The notes beneath the pieces were generated by a model. The model searched no databases. It saw nothing but the letters and a program-made list of their open reading frames with translations, and had not been told where the DNA came from. Position numbers and translations under genes: made by a program. Shown one piece after another: positions 38,272 to 46,722 of a DNA stretch of 64,000 nt. The stretch lies in the NCBI GenBank assembly GCA_003543135.1, contig DPJG01000001.1, forward strand, positions 44,004-108,003. The letters are read 5' to 3'. Every line of letters starts with the position of its first letter. Position 1 is the stretch's first letter. This DNA is from Rheinheimera sp. GTDB lineage: Bacteria > Pseudomonadota > Gammaproteobacteria > Enterobacterales > Alteromonadaceae.

Positions 38272-38670
38272 ATGCGGGTGAAGGGGGGGAGAGGCAACAA
38301 ACACAGCTGGCAAACTTTATTGGCGCTGGGTTTTATTTGTGTCTTGCTGGTTGCGGCGCTGATGCAGTGGCTACCCTGGTGGTTAGCCTGTTATTACCTG
38401 CTGTGCTCTGTGCTGACTTTTGTGGTGTATGCACTGGATAAAAGAGCCTCAATACAAGGGCAATGGCGTACGCCTGAATTCAGGCTACAGCTTTTTGCTT
38501 TATTGGGCGGCTGGCCTGGAGCTTTGTTAGCGCAGCAATTTTTGCGGCATAAATCCAGTAAAACCAGCTTTTTATGGCTGTTCGGCCTGATGGTATTGCT
38601 GAACTTTGCGGCTTTTTTCTGGTTGATGCTTGCTGACAGCGCTGTGCCGCTGCGTCAGCTTCCGGGGTGA
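38272..38670 (+). CDS. DUF1294 family membrane protein
   Basis: A 132-residue protein with about four membrane helices. The signature YALDKRASIQGQWRTPEFRLQLFALLGGWPGALLAQQFLRHKSSKTSF (quoted in part) is the DUF1294 core: an Asp-Lys pair, a WR-PE motif, a GGWPGAL glycine cluster and RHK. In longer relatives this domain follows a cold-shock domain, but here it stands alone. ATG 38272 has AGGTG upstream. Its stop overlaps the start of the hydrolase gene (GTGATGATG), so the two are translated together. Function is unknown. Confidence 0.85.
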   Translation: MRVKGGRGNKHSWQTLLALGFICVLLVAALMQWLPWWLACYYLLCSVLTFVVYALDKRASIQGQWRTPEFRLQLFALLGGWPGALLAQQFLRHKSSKTSFLWLFGLMVLLNFAAFFWLMLADSAVPLRQLPG

Positions 38671-39416
38671 TGATGATCGGCAATAAACTGCTGTTGGTGC
38701 CGGGCACCTTATGTGATGACAGATTGTGGTTGCCTATGCTCAGTACCCCAGCCGGGCTGCAGCTGCAAACAGCTTTTAAGATGCAACATGCCACTATCTG
38801 GCAAGCACAAAACCGAAGTTTGATGATGGATGCTATTGCCACATCGGATGCAGAACATCTGGTTGGTTTTTCGCTGGGCGGTTATTTGTTGTTATCCCAT
38901 TTATTGTCACTCACGCCAGAAAAAGCGAGCCAAATCAAATCGCTGGTGTTAATAGCCACTAGTGCCGGGGCTTTAACGGCAGAAGAGCAAAAAATACGGC
39001 AACAAACGCTGAGCTGGTTACAACACCATCAATATCACGGCATGTCGCAAAAAAGGCTTAGTGAATTTGTGCATCCATCCAGACTCAATGATCTGACAGT
39101 CACTGAACCCATTCTGCAGATGGACAAAGAGCTTGGTCATTCGGTGTTGCTAAATCAGCTGACACAAACCAGCAACAGACGCTCTTTACTGGACGGGTTG
39201 TATCAGATCCGCTGCCCAGTGTTGATTATTGGCGCTGCAGCGGATCAAAAAGTACCTTTAACCGCTTTGGAGCTGATGGCAAAGCGTTTACCGGATGCGC
39301 GCTTAGTGGTGCTGCCGCATTGTGGCCATATGCTGCCTTTGGAACAGCCAGAACAGCTGGCGTTATTGTTAAGCTCGTTTTACCAGTCTTGTGGTGTGGT
39401 CGTTAGCGAAGCCTGA
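38667..39416 (+). CDS. Alpha/beta hydrolase
   Basis: A 249-residue cytoplasmic alpha/beta-hydrolase. The N-terminal GTLCDDRLWLPML forms the oxyanion region, the nucleophile elbow is VGFSLGGYLLLS (Ser in G-F-S-L-G), the acid lies near LIIGAAADQKVPL, and the catalytic His in LPHCGHMLPLEQPEQL. It resembles small esterases of the MenH/BioH/pimeloyl type. Overlap with the DUF1294 gene implies a common transcript. Substrate is unknown. Confidence 0.85.
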   Translation: MMMIGNKLLLVPGTLCDDRLWLPMLSTPAGLQLQTAFKMQHATIWQAQNRSLMMDAIATSDAEHLVGFSLGGYLLLSHLLSLTPEKASQIKSLVLIATSAGALTAEEQKIRQQTLSWLQHHQYHGMSQKRLSEFVHPSRLNDLTVTEPILQMDKELGHSVLLNQLTQTSNRRSLLDGLYQIRCPVLIIGAAADQKVPLTALELMAKRLPDARLVVLPHCGHMLPLEQPEQLALLLSSFYQSCGVVVSEA

Positions 39417-39607
39417 TGAGCGCTACTTCGCTGCAGTCTTGTGGTAGTGAGCTGTTGCTTGCTCTGCGGAGCCGGGCCTTTTAGTTACATTTACTTACTC
39501 TTGAAATTAGCTGTTTTCTATCAACTGCTTTGGTTGCCATGTTAGTTTGGTTTAGCCGCTGTACTGTGGCCAGAGCACTTTAAATTCCCTAGTTTTAACT
39601 TTACCGG

Positions 39608-39653
39608 TCAGGAAAAGGATGTTGTATGAATCAGGAAAAGGATGTTGTATGAA
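39608..39653 (+). repeat. Perfect 23-bp tandem duplication of a translation start region
   Basis: Two adjacent identical 23-bp copies (39608-39630 and 39631-39653), each holding AGGAAAAGGA and ATGAA. Copy 1 creates an 8-codon mini-ORF (MNQEKDVV) from ATG 39626 whose TGA overlaps the ATG of the gene at 39649. Confidence 0.95.
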
Positions 39654-40086
39654 AAAGACCGTTGGAATGCTGTTGTGTTTGCTGTTGCTTGGGTACGGGC
39701 TGGTTCGGATTGGTGTTGGCACCGCCTTGCTTGCTCAGGAACTCACATGGATTAACTTTCCGGAATTGGCTGAAGCCCTTGCCGACATGAGAGTATTTTT
39801 TGATGCCCGCGCCGACAGGCAGTTGTTGCCTTTGAATATGGCAGCATACAACGGTTATATCCTGGGCATGGGGCTGGTATTAACTGCCGGGGCGGCCGGC
39901 GTGATCTGTTACCAGCGTTGGGGTTTTGTTCTGCTTGCGGTTTATCTGCTGATGCACGCTGCGCTTTTTGTTAACTTTCAGGAGTTTACGCTGAATAAAA
40001 AACTGTTTTGGCTGGTTATGCAATGCGTCGTATTGCTGGTTTTAGTTTATTTAAGGCCAGCGCGAAAACCTCAGCTGCAATATTAA
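39649..40086 (+). CDS. Small four-helix membrane protein, unknown function
   Basis: A 145-residue protein with four hydrophobic segments (about residues 5-25, 63-85, 88-107 and 120-138) and few charged residues outside loops. No family recognised. ATG 39649 is the second of two identical initiation sites created by a 23-bp duplication, with AGGA in good position. It is followed after 8 bases by a small kinase-like gene. Membrane topology is inferred from hydropathy by eye. Confidence 0.65.
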   Translation: MKKTVGMLLCLLLLGYGLVRIGVGTALLAQELTWINFPELAEALADMRVFFDARADRQLLPLNMAAYNGYILGMGLVLTAGAAGVICYQRWGFVLLAVYLLMHAALFVNFQEFTLNKKLFWLVMQCVVLLVLVYLRPARKPQLQY

Positions 40087-40094
40087 AGGCAGTG

Positions 40095-40715
40095 ATGGCA
40101 CAGCTAAAAATAATTGCTATCAGCGGAGCGTCCGGCAGCGGCAAATCAGCATTGATTAAAGAGCTGGCTGCTTTGCTGGGTTGTGGTTCGTTGCATTTTG
40201 ACGATTTTATTGACGAAGGCACTTATCCGGCGGATATGGCTTTTTGGCTGGCGCAGGGTGCTGATGTCAATCTGATTCAGACGCCCAGGTTCACAGAGGC
40301 GCTACAACAGGCAAAAGCCGATGCGGCACAAAGCGCTGATGGCCCGAGTTATTTACTGCTGGAAGAACCTTTTGGCCGGCAGCGTCTGGCAATAGCCAGT
40401 TTGATTGATGCTGTGGTGTTGTTATGTCCGCCTGCTGATATTTGTTTATCCAGAGTGATCCAGCGCAATTTGGCAGCCTGCGCCGCTTTGAAGCAAAGTG
40501 CAGCTACTGAGGCAAATTTCAACAAAACCCTGATGCAGATTGCTAATTATCTGCGCCGTTATGATGACTATTTAGCTTTGATCTATCAGGCAACAGTGGC
40601 GCAGGTTGCAAGAAACTGCGATTTACAAATCAACGATATAGCGCCAATCAACCAGATTGCTGCCAGGGTGCTGCAGTGGCTGGTACTTGATCAACAGCGG
40701 CGGGCTTTATTCTGA
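40095..40715 (+). CDS. P-loop kinase-like protein (uridine kinase/nucleotide kinase fold)
   Basis: A 206-residue P-loop NTPase. Walker A is GASGSGKSALIKEL at residues 10-23; a LHFDDFIDEG segment about 20 residues later resembles the substrate-Asp region of uridine kinase and phosphoribulokinase relatives, and YLLLEEPFGR may carry the Walker B acid. The lid-like segment SRVIQRNLAACAAL supplies Arg residues. Size suits a nucleoside or small-metabolite kinase, but the substrate cannot be assigned. ATG 40095 is chosen because the P-loop lies directly after it. It probably forms a two-gene unit with the upstream membrane protein. Confidence 0.78.
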   Translation: MAQLKIIAISGASGSGKSALIKELAALLGCGSLHFDDFIDEGTYPADMAFWLAQGADVNLIQTPRFTEALQQAKADAAQSADGPSYLLLEEPFGRQRLAIASLIDAVVLLCPPADICLSRVIQRNLAACAALKQSAATEANFNKTLMQIANYLRRYDDYLALIYQATVAQVARNCDLQINDIAPINQIAARVLQWLVLDQQRRALF

Positions 40716-40952
40716 CGATAACAAAGCTAAAACTTCCCATTGTTATAAAATGCTGACGGCCGGCATCGATCAGGTTGTGTTGCAGGAAGACGAACATATG
40801 GGGCTGTATCTGTTTATCACCGGGCAAAGTTATGGCTATCAGAAAAGTGGTGAATAAATGTTCGTGTCACCCGGTGTAAATCTTGACCTAAGCGTTTGAT
40901 AATTTGCTGAATATGTTTACACTGGTTTTCTTCGCTTTTGGACGGATCTGAT

Positions 40953-42953
40953 ATGCCAGGTTGTAAGCCCTACCTTTTATTATTCAGCCTCACCGGCTTT
41001 GTCATCAGCCCTTTCGCATGGTCTGCTAATTCAGTGGAAAAAATGTTGTGGGAAAATGGCCTGGCAAGCTATGAAGCAACAAAAGCCAGTCTGAAAAACA
41101 GCATGGACTTAAGTGATGTTTCCAGAATTTTATCGTCCCGTTGTGATGCAAAATGGTCCAATGCTGATGAAGTTCATGCTTTAGAGCAACAGTCGGCGGC
41201 TTATAACAGTGATGTTGGTTTAGAGTTTCGCGCCGGTTACACCTCTCGTGATATTCAACGGAATCCGGATGAAAACGAAGGCAATACCTACATGGAGTTG
41301 TCCTGGGAGTTGCTGGACAGTGGTTATCTCGATAATCAGTATCAGGCCACCGATTATAAAAGACAGGCCGCCATCAAAGCCGTGCAAGGCAAATTAAAAC
41401 AACATGAAATTAACTACCAATGTCGCCGTTTTAATTTAAACCGGCATTTTGCCGGTTTAGAGCTGCATCTGAATTCAATCAAATTAAAGTTTATGGAAGC
41501 GGTTTACGGTGTTGAAAAGCAAGCTTATTTTTCCGGAGCCAGTTATCTGGATGAATTGATGATCCCGGAAGAGGACATCATGCTGGCGCGCCAGACACTG
41601 GCTCGTTTACATGCAGATCCTACTCTGGCGACCAGCGAGCTGGATTTGATCAACCCGCCGGTGATTGATGTTGATTTAGCCGCAATACTGCAACAAATTC
41701 GGCAAAACAAGGACTTTGCTGAGTCGCACCGGCTGGCTCGGTTAAGGATTGAAGATCAGGCACAACAAGAAGACTCTTTTTTACAGGGCAGCCGCTTTCG
41801 TTTGTTTTTACGAAAAGAGTTTGATGTGTTCAACAGTGGCCAGGAAGACCTGGTGGCTGGTGCCCGCTTGCAGATGCCCATCACTTTTGGCGAGAAAGGT
41901 TCACAATCTGAGGCAAAGTTAAATCAGCTCGAGCAGGATTTTAGTCACGAACAGTGGGAAATCATGACCCGCACCCGCGTTGCCTATGTGGCTTTGCAGG
42001 AACAGCTGGAACGCACCACCAGACAGCAATACAGAGTGCTGCGGGCACAGGAAGCCATGCGCCGGGTACAAAGTTATACGGCGCTTGATATGCCGCTGGA
42101 TATAGCAGCTGTGAATGTGCGTGTGAAATCCTATATTGACGCTGCCATTGAGTTGGGCAACGCCAAACAGGAACTGTATCGCAGAGTCAATGAAATATTT
42201 CTGGTCGCGCGGGTGGAATACAACGAGAAGTTTATCAAAGTGAACTCTTTGAATGAGACTGAACACAGAGCTCGCCCTGGTGAGCGTTCTGTGTATATCT
42301 GGTCAGAGCAATTTAACCGTTATTCTAACGCAGAGCTCTTTGCGTTATTTGAAACCAAAGCGCTGAAGCATGCTCTGGTCAGCGTTGGCAAGAAAGTAGA
42401 CGCAAAAAAATTATTTGAATTTATGCAAGAGGCTGCTCAGCATCAGATTCGCGTCAGTCAGTTATTAGGTGAAGCAAAATGGGCGCTGCAAGAACACCAC
42501 AACGAGGCGCTGGCAGCAGTCGAAGCCAGGGGGCGGTATGGGGATGGCATTCATCTGGATATTGAGCCACATGCCCTGGCTCAGTACAAAGCCAATCCAA
42601 AGCAGGTGCTGCAGGATTTGACCAGGCTGGTTAGTGCCATACGCCAGCGGCATCCGGATATCAATTTAACCCTGTCTGTGCCGCATCATTGGCCGGCTGA
42701 AGTGTTGCGGGCGCTCGGCAATGATGTCGACCGCGTTTATTTAATGGCCTATGAAACCAGCGATGCTGAAGTGATTAGCCGCCGGATTAAAACTGTGCTG
42801 GCATCAGTACCCCTGAAAAAGCTGGTTGTAGCGCTCAGAAAGCAGGATTTTAATACCGAGTTGCAATTAGAAGCGGCGATAGAGTTATTAGGTCAGGCGA
42901 CAGGCGTCACACAATTTGCCGTTCACAAGCTTGATATTTATACACAGGAGTAA
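40953..42953 (+). CDS. TolC-like outer-membrane factor fused to a TIM-barrel glycosidase-like domain
   Basis: A 666-residue exported protein; signal peptide MPGCKPYLLLFSLTGFVISPFAWS. Residues 30-440 follow the outer-membrane-efflux-protein pattern: long helices separated by short strands (VGLEFRAGYTS, YMELSWELLDSGYLDN, RFRLFLRKEFDVF, AGARLQMPITFGEKGS). Residues 450-666 show eight successive strand/helix units of a (beta/alpha)8 barrel: VYIWSEQ, HALVSVGK, IRVSQLLGEA, GIHLDIEP, NLTLSVPHHW, RVYLMAYE, KLVVALR, TQFAVHKLDIY. The D-x-E of strand 4 and the MAYE of strand 6 recall glycoside hydrolase family 18-like folds. I infer an outer-membrane channel carrying its own polysaccharide-processing or -binding domain. 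It heads a four-gene operon with adaptor, regulator and synthase; GTG of the next gene follows after 3 bases. Confidence 0.78.
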   Translation: MPGCKPYLLLFSLTGFVISPFAWSANSVEKMLWENGLASYEATKASLKNSMDLSDVSRILSSRCDAKWSNADEVHALEQQSAAYNSDVGLEFRAGYTSRDIQRNPDENEGNTYMELSWELLDSGYLDNQYQATDYKRQAAIKAVQGKLKQHEINYQCRRFNLNRHFAGLELHLNSIKLKFMEAVYGVEKQAYFSGASYLDELMIPEEDIMLARQTLARLHADPTLATSELDLINPPVIDVDLAAILQQIRQNKDFAESHRLARLRIEDQAQQEDSFLQGSRFRLFLRKEFDVFNSGQEDLVAGARLQMPITFGEKGSQSEAKLNQLEQDFSHEQWEIMTRTRVAYVALQEQLERTTRQQYRVLRAQEAMRRVQSYTALDMPLDIAAVNVRVKSYIDAAIELGNAKQELYRRVNEIFLVARVEYNEKFIKVNSLNETEHRARPGERSVYIWSEQFNRYSNAELFALFETKALKHALVSVGKKVDAKKLFEFMQEAAQHQIRVSQLLGEAKWALQEHHNEALAAVEARGRYGDGIHLDIEPHALAQYKANPKQVLQDLTRLVSAIRQRHPDINLTLSVPHHWPAEVLRALGNDVDRVYLMAYETSDAEVISRRIKTVLASVPLKKLVVALRKQDFNTELQLEAAIELLGQATGVTQFAVHKLDIYTQE

Positions 42954-42956
42954 CCG

Positions 42957-43955
42957 GTGAACTTATATAACCGCAAAAGTCTTATTACTGCGGCACCGGA
43001 GGGTACACCGGTTACGTCGTATAAACCCAATGTGACCAAGTGGCTTTATTTTATTCTGGTCATTTTGCTGGTTGCTTATCTTATCTATCTGTTGATCAAG
43101 CCTTATTACCTGGTTGAAGCACAAGGTTTGGTCGACGTTGAAGTCCGTGAGGTTCTGGCTGAGCGTGATGGCCTGATGGTGCAGGTGGCAGTGAAACCAG
43201 GCCAGACCTTTAAAAAAGGTGACCTGTTAGCGAGCTTTGCCGCAGAAAAACGCTGTGTTGCTGAGCCTGATCCGGTGCTTGAAAAACTGTCATTTGATAT
43301 GCAGCTGTTAACGAATGAGATTAAAGCACTACAAAAAGAAAAAACCGCTTTAGCCGCTACGACCACAACACCGGATAGCATGCTGCGGGCACTGGAAGTG
43401 AATGCATCATTGTTCCGTCAGCAGCAACAGCAGCAGCAAAAACAGCAGCAGGAACTGGATAAACTGAATCTAGAAATTAACAAGGAACAGGAAAGGCTGG
43501 CAATTATGTCCAGCCGGCATAATAGTCTTGCCGAGGCCAAACGACAGCAACCCGTCGACGAAGCTTGTCTGGAGAAACACCTTTATGCCAGCGAAGATGG
43601 CCAGATAAAGGAAGTCCGGGTGTTAGCGCAGGATTTTGCGGTGAAAGGCCGGCCCATCCTAAAATACAGCCCTGCTGATGCACAGGTTCGTGTTGTCTTT
43701 CTGGCGGATGCCAAGTTGTATCGCTCTTTTGCTCAACAATCTCAGATCATGGTGACCTTTCCTGATGGTTCTGAAAGTTTGGGCCGTGTGGAGCAAATCG
43801 AATCTGTCGCCAGTCAAATCAGTGGCAATCTGAATGATTTACTGTCGAAGGACAAAGTGCAATTACGCATGACCCTGGTGCCGGTCAACCCAGCTGATCG
43901 CAGTCTGTGGCGCATGTACGAAAGACTACCGGTAGCAGTGAGAGGGTCATTATGA
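42957..43955 (+). CDS. HlyD/Alg44-like membrane-fusion adaptor protein
   Basis: A 332-residue adaptor that starts with GTG behind AGGAG. A short cytoplasmic N-terminus precedes one membrane helix (WLYFILVILLVAYLIYLLI, about residues 30-48), then a lipoyl half (EVREVLAERDGLMVQVAVKPGQTFKKGDLLASF, partial), a coiled-coil hairpin rich in Gln (a run RQQQQQQQKQQQELDKL at about 150), the second lipoyl half (HLYASEDGQIKEVRVLAQDFAVKGRPILKY, partial) and a C-terminal barrel. This matches the adaptor part of Alg44 and HlyD. Unlike Alg44 it has no PilZ domain; the separate GGDEF-like protein next door may take that role. It spans the periplasm between the synthase and the outer-membrane factor. Confidence 0.8.
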   Translation: MNLYNRKSLITAAPEGTPVTSYKPNVTKWLYFILVILLVAYLIYLLIKPYYLVEAQGLVDVEVREVLAERDGLMVQVAVKPGQTFKKGDLLASFAAEKRCVAEPDPVLEKLSFDMQLLTNEIKALQKEKTALAATTTTPDSMLRALEVNASLFRQQQQQQQKQQQELDKLNLEINKEQERLAIMSSRHNSLAEAKRQQPVDEACLEKHLYASEDGQIKEVRVLAQDFAVKGRPILKYSPADAQVRVVFLADAKLYRSFAQQSQIMVTFPDGSESLGRVEQIESVASQISGNLNDLLSKDKVQLRMTLVPVNPADRSLWRMYERLPVAVRGSL

Positions 43956-45355
43956 TGAAGCAGCCGTTGCAATTAGTGTTTGCACAAAACAATAGATCCT
44001 TACTGCAAGCGACAACCACATTTGAAAGTTTAGATAAGGTCGACTGGCAGCAGGTATCCTGTTTGTTGCTTGACGCTACTGACATCAGCACAGCTTATGC
44101 GGCCCTGGTGAAGCTGCGGCAAAATAGTTTGCCACATTGTTACTTAAGGCCTGTGGTGTTTGTTGCCAATACCGAGCGTCATAATGGTTGGCAATGGCAT
44201 GCGGCTGATGCGGTTTTAGTACTGCAGGGTGAGCATCTGCTTGATCCGGCTCTGGTGCCGGATAACCTGGAAACGATTAACCGCTGGATTGACAATCTGC
44301 CGCAGCAGGAAAGGGGAGCAGATGGTCATTTACAGGTCAAAGTGCTGCGGTTGTTAGCCAGCCGTCAGACAAGTGCAGAACCCCAGGCAACGCCAAGCAA
44401 TTACAACGGTTATGTTTATCCGCTGTTACAGCCGGTTTTTTCGCTACAAGACATGGGCGTCATGCAAACGCTGGGTTTTCTGGAACAGCAAAATTTATTG
44501 TCCGCGACTTTGTTTGACCGGGCACATTTTTGTATTCACTGTGACAGCGCTTTTCTCAATTTTAAAGAAACCTGTGTGGCCTGTGGCTCCCACGACCTGG
44601 ATGTGGTTGAGTTAGTACACCATTTTAGTTGTGGTTTTACCGCTGATATAACCCGCTTTAAGGCGGGCGGTGATGCATTAATCTGCCCAAAATGTGATAA
44701 ACATCTGCGCCATATTGGCGTTGATTACGACAAGCCGTCGACAGTGAACAAATGTCGCCTTTGCCAGCATGTCAGCCAGGATGGCAATGTGGTGGCCAAG
44801 TGTTTTAACTGCGACTGCAGTACTGAAGCCAGGTTTCTTGATGTGCGGCGTATTAATAGCTACAAGCTGACATCGGTCGGTTTAAATGCCGCCTTTTATG
44901 GTCTGAAAACCTATTTCACCGATATTCTGGAGAATGAACTGCAACTGCTGTCGTTACGTGAGTTTGAATTGTTTGCCAATGCTGAAGCTGCCCGCATCGC
45001 CCGTTACGGCAAGTCACAAAGCGCGCTGGCGGTGGTCCGGTTTGTCGGACTGGATAAAATACAAATGGAACTTGGGAGCAAAGCAAAACAAATTTTTACT
45101 GAGCTGGCAGATATCTTTAAAAGCATATTGCGTGAAACCGATATTATTACCGCCTACAACGAAAGTATGTTTGCTATTTTGATGCCGGAAACCAGTCAGA
45201 ACAACGCTGCATTAGCTCTTAACAGGCTGCAGAAAGCTGTTGAGCAGTTATTCAGCGAAAACTTTGACCGTTCTCTGGACATCCAACAGCATGCACTGGC
45301 TGTGACCTCAGAATTGCAGGTGAGGGATGCATTAGAGCGGTTTTTAAATCAATGA
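43952..45355 (+). CDS. TackOD1-like zinc region plus degenerate GGDEF domain (probable c-di-GMP receptor)
   Basis: A cytoplasmic 467-residue protein overlapping the adaptor gene by 4 bases. Residues 1-130 are an alpha/beta module resembling a degenerate receiver. Residues 185-290 are rich in paired cysteines: C194xxC197, C208xxC211, a lone SCG, C245xxC248, CRLC and CFNCDC, consistent with the zinc-binding TackOD1 domain known to accompany GGDEF domains. Residues 330-467 keep the GGDEF fold (KSQSALAVVRFVGLDKIQ, MFAILMPET), but the catalytic motif is replaced by Y-N-E-S-M-F (402-407). The inhibitory site RETD (394-397), 5 residues before that motif, is kept. By analogy with PelD I infer that the protein binds c-di-GMP without making it and gates the polysaccharide synthase. 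Confidence 0.78.
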   Translation: MMKQPLQLVFAQNNRSLLQATTTFESLDKVDWQQVSCLLLDATDISTAYAALVKLRQNSLPHCYLRPVVFVANTERHNGWQWHAADAVLVLQGEHLLDPALVPDNLETINRWIDNLPQQERGADGHLQVKVLRLLASRQTSAEPQATPSNYNGYVYPLLQPVFSLQDMGVMQTLGFLEQQNLLSATLFDRAHFCIHCDSAFLNFKETCVACGSHDLDVVELVHHFSCGFTADITRFKAGGDALICPKCDKHLRHIGVDYDKPSTVNKCRLCQHVSQDGNVVAKCFNCDCSTEARFLDVRRINSYKLTSVGLNAAFYGLKTYFTDILENELQLLSLREFELFANAEAARIARYGKSQSALAVVRFVGLDKIQMELGSKAKQIFTELADIFKSILRETDIITAYNESMFAILMPETSQNNAALALNRLQKAVEQLFSENFDRSLDIQQHALAVTSELQVRDALERFLNQ

Positions 45356-45365
45356 GGCTTTACTG

Positions 45366-46670
45366 TTGATTGAACAGGCCTTTGTATTCTTTATCAATCT
45401 GAGTGGCTGGCAACTGTTAGGTTACTTTTGGCCATTTTTTATGATTGATATGGTGCGCTACGTGCTGCTGGAAGGCGTGGTGTTACTGCAATATTTACCG
45501 CAGCGTAAGCGAAAGGCAGCATTATACGCAGCCGCACGGCAGCAGCTGTTCAGAGAAAAGCCTCTGGTCTCAGTGATAGTGCCGGGCAAAAACGAAGGCC
45601 GGTATATTCCGAAACTGGTGCAAACCTTACGTCAGCAAAGTTACCCTTTTTACGAGTTGATTGTGGTGGATGACGGTTCAGATGACGCCACACCGCAAAT
45701 TTGCCGGGAATTGGAACGTAATGGCTTGATTGACTGTTTTATCCGCAACGAAATTCGTGGTGGGAAAGCGTCGGCCGCCAATACGGCGCTGCAGTTTGCG
45801 AAGGGCCGTTATATTGTGCATATCGACGCAGATTCATACATGGAGCGGGATGCGCTGGAAACAATTTTACTGCCTTTTTTAATGGATGCCGACGTTGGCT
45901 GTGTGGGCGGTGATGTTCGGGTAGCAAATTATGAGGATAGTTTTGCCGCTCAAATTCAGCGGATTGAGTACAGTAAAAGCATCATGGTGGGTCGGACCGT
46001 GGCTTCCCATCTGGGTATTCTGCGTATAGTGTCGGGCGCTTATGGTGCATTTCGCAGGGATATTCTCGAGGCCATTCATGGCTGGGACGTGGGCCCCGGA
46101 TTGGATGGTGATATTACGCTGAAAATCCGCAAAATGGGTTTTAAAGTGGTGCATGAGCCGGCCAGTGTTTGTTATACCAATGTGCCAACCAGTTACACTA
46201 AGTTAGCCAAGCAGCGCTACCGTTGGGATAAATCCATGATTAGGTTTCGTCTGCGCAAACACCGCGATATCCTGTGGCCTTCTGAATCCTTTCGCAGCAG
46301 CAACTTTATAACAGTGGCAGACAATTTATTTTTTAATTTACTGCTCGACATCAAGTGGGTGATTTATTTTTTCCAGATTATTCAGCTCAGCTCTGGTTAT
46401 ATTGCTTTTTTAATCATCCTCAATTATTTCTTTTATGTGTGTGCAAATCTGGTGCAGTGGTTGTTCTCGGCAATGATGCTACGGAGCCTCAACCAAAAAC
46501 CAATGTATCAGTCGATTATGTTTATTCCACTGATGCCAATCTATACCGGAACCTATTTAAGGTTGATTCGCACCTTTGCTTATGTGATGGAATTGCTGCA
46601 CAAACGTTCTTATGTTGATAGGTGGAATCCGTGGAAAGTTTCGAAGATTGCAAAGCGGAATAAACTGTAA
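45366..46670 (+). CDS. Processive family-2 glycosyltransferase (polysaccharide synthase)
   Basis: A 434-residue inner-membrane glycosyltransferase of the PgaC/Alg8/hyaluronan-synthase type. N-terminal helix, then the GT-A domain: VSVIVPGKNEGRYIPKLV, VVDDGSDDATP, HIDADSYMERDAL (D-x-D), GLDGDITLKIRKMG, and the product-binding QRYRW (a Q-x-x-R-W motif); C-terminal hydrophobic segments form the transport channel. It starts with TTG behind GAGG, 7 bases away, since no suitable ATG is present. It would polymerise a sugar nucleotide and push the chain across the inner membrane toward the adaptor and outer-membrane factor encoded upstream. The sugar cannot be deduced. Confidence 0.9.
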   Translation: MIEQAFVFFINLSGWQLLGYFWPFFMIDMVRYVLLEGVVLLQYLPQRKRKAALYAAARQQLFREKPLVSVIVPGKNEGRYIPKLVQTLRQQSYPFYELIVVDDGSDDATPQICRELERNGLIDCFIRNEIRGGKASAANTALQFAKGRYIVHIDADSYMERDALETILLPFLMDADVGCVGGDVRVANYEDSFAAQIQRIEYSKSIMVGRTVASHLGILRIVSGAYGAFRRDILEAIHGWDVGPGLDGDITLKIRKMGFKVVHEPASVCYTNVPTSYTKLAKQRYRWDKSMIRFRLRKHRDILWPSESFRSSNFITVADNLFFNLLLDIKWVIYFFQIIQLSSGYIAFLIILNYFFYVCANLVQWLFSAMMLRSLNQKPMYQSIMFIPLMPIYTGTYLRLIRTFAYVMELLHKRSYVDRWNPWKVSKIAKRNKL

Positions 46671-46722
46671 GATAATTGTCGAAATTTTGCTCTCCTTTAT
46701 TCGCTAACAAGTGAAGGTCATG

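Noticed and set aside
39417-39600. Intergenic stretch considered as a dispersed repeat or terminator
   Set aside because: GGAGCCGGGCCTTTTAG looks like the edge of a common repeat, but no second copy is in this window and no stem with T-run was found.
40716-40857. Short frame ending QSYGYQKSGE, considered as a small gene or gene remnant
   Set aside because: No ribosome site, no recognised family and mostly overlaps the end of the kinase-like gene; at best an old fragment.
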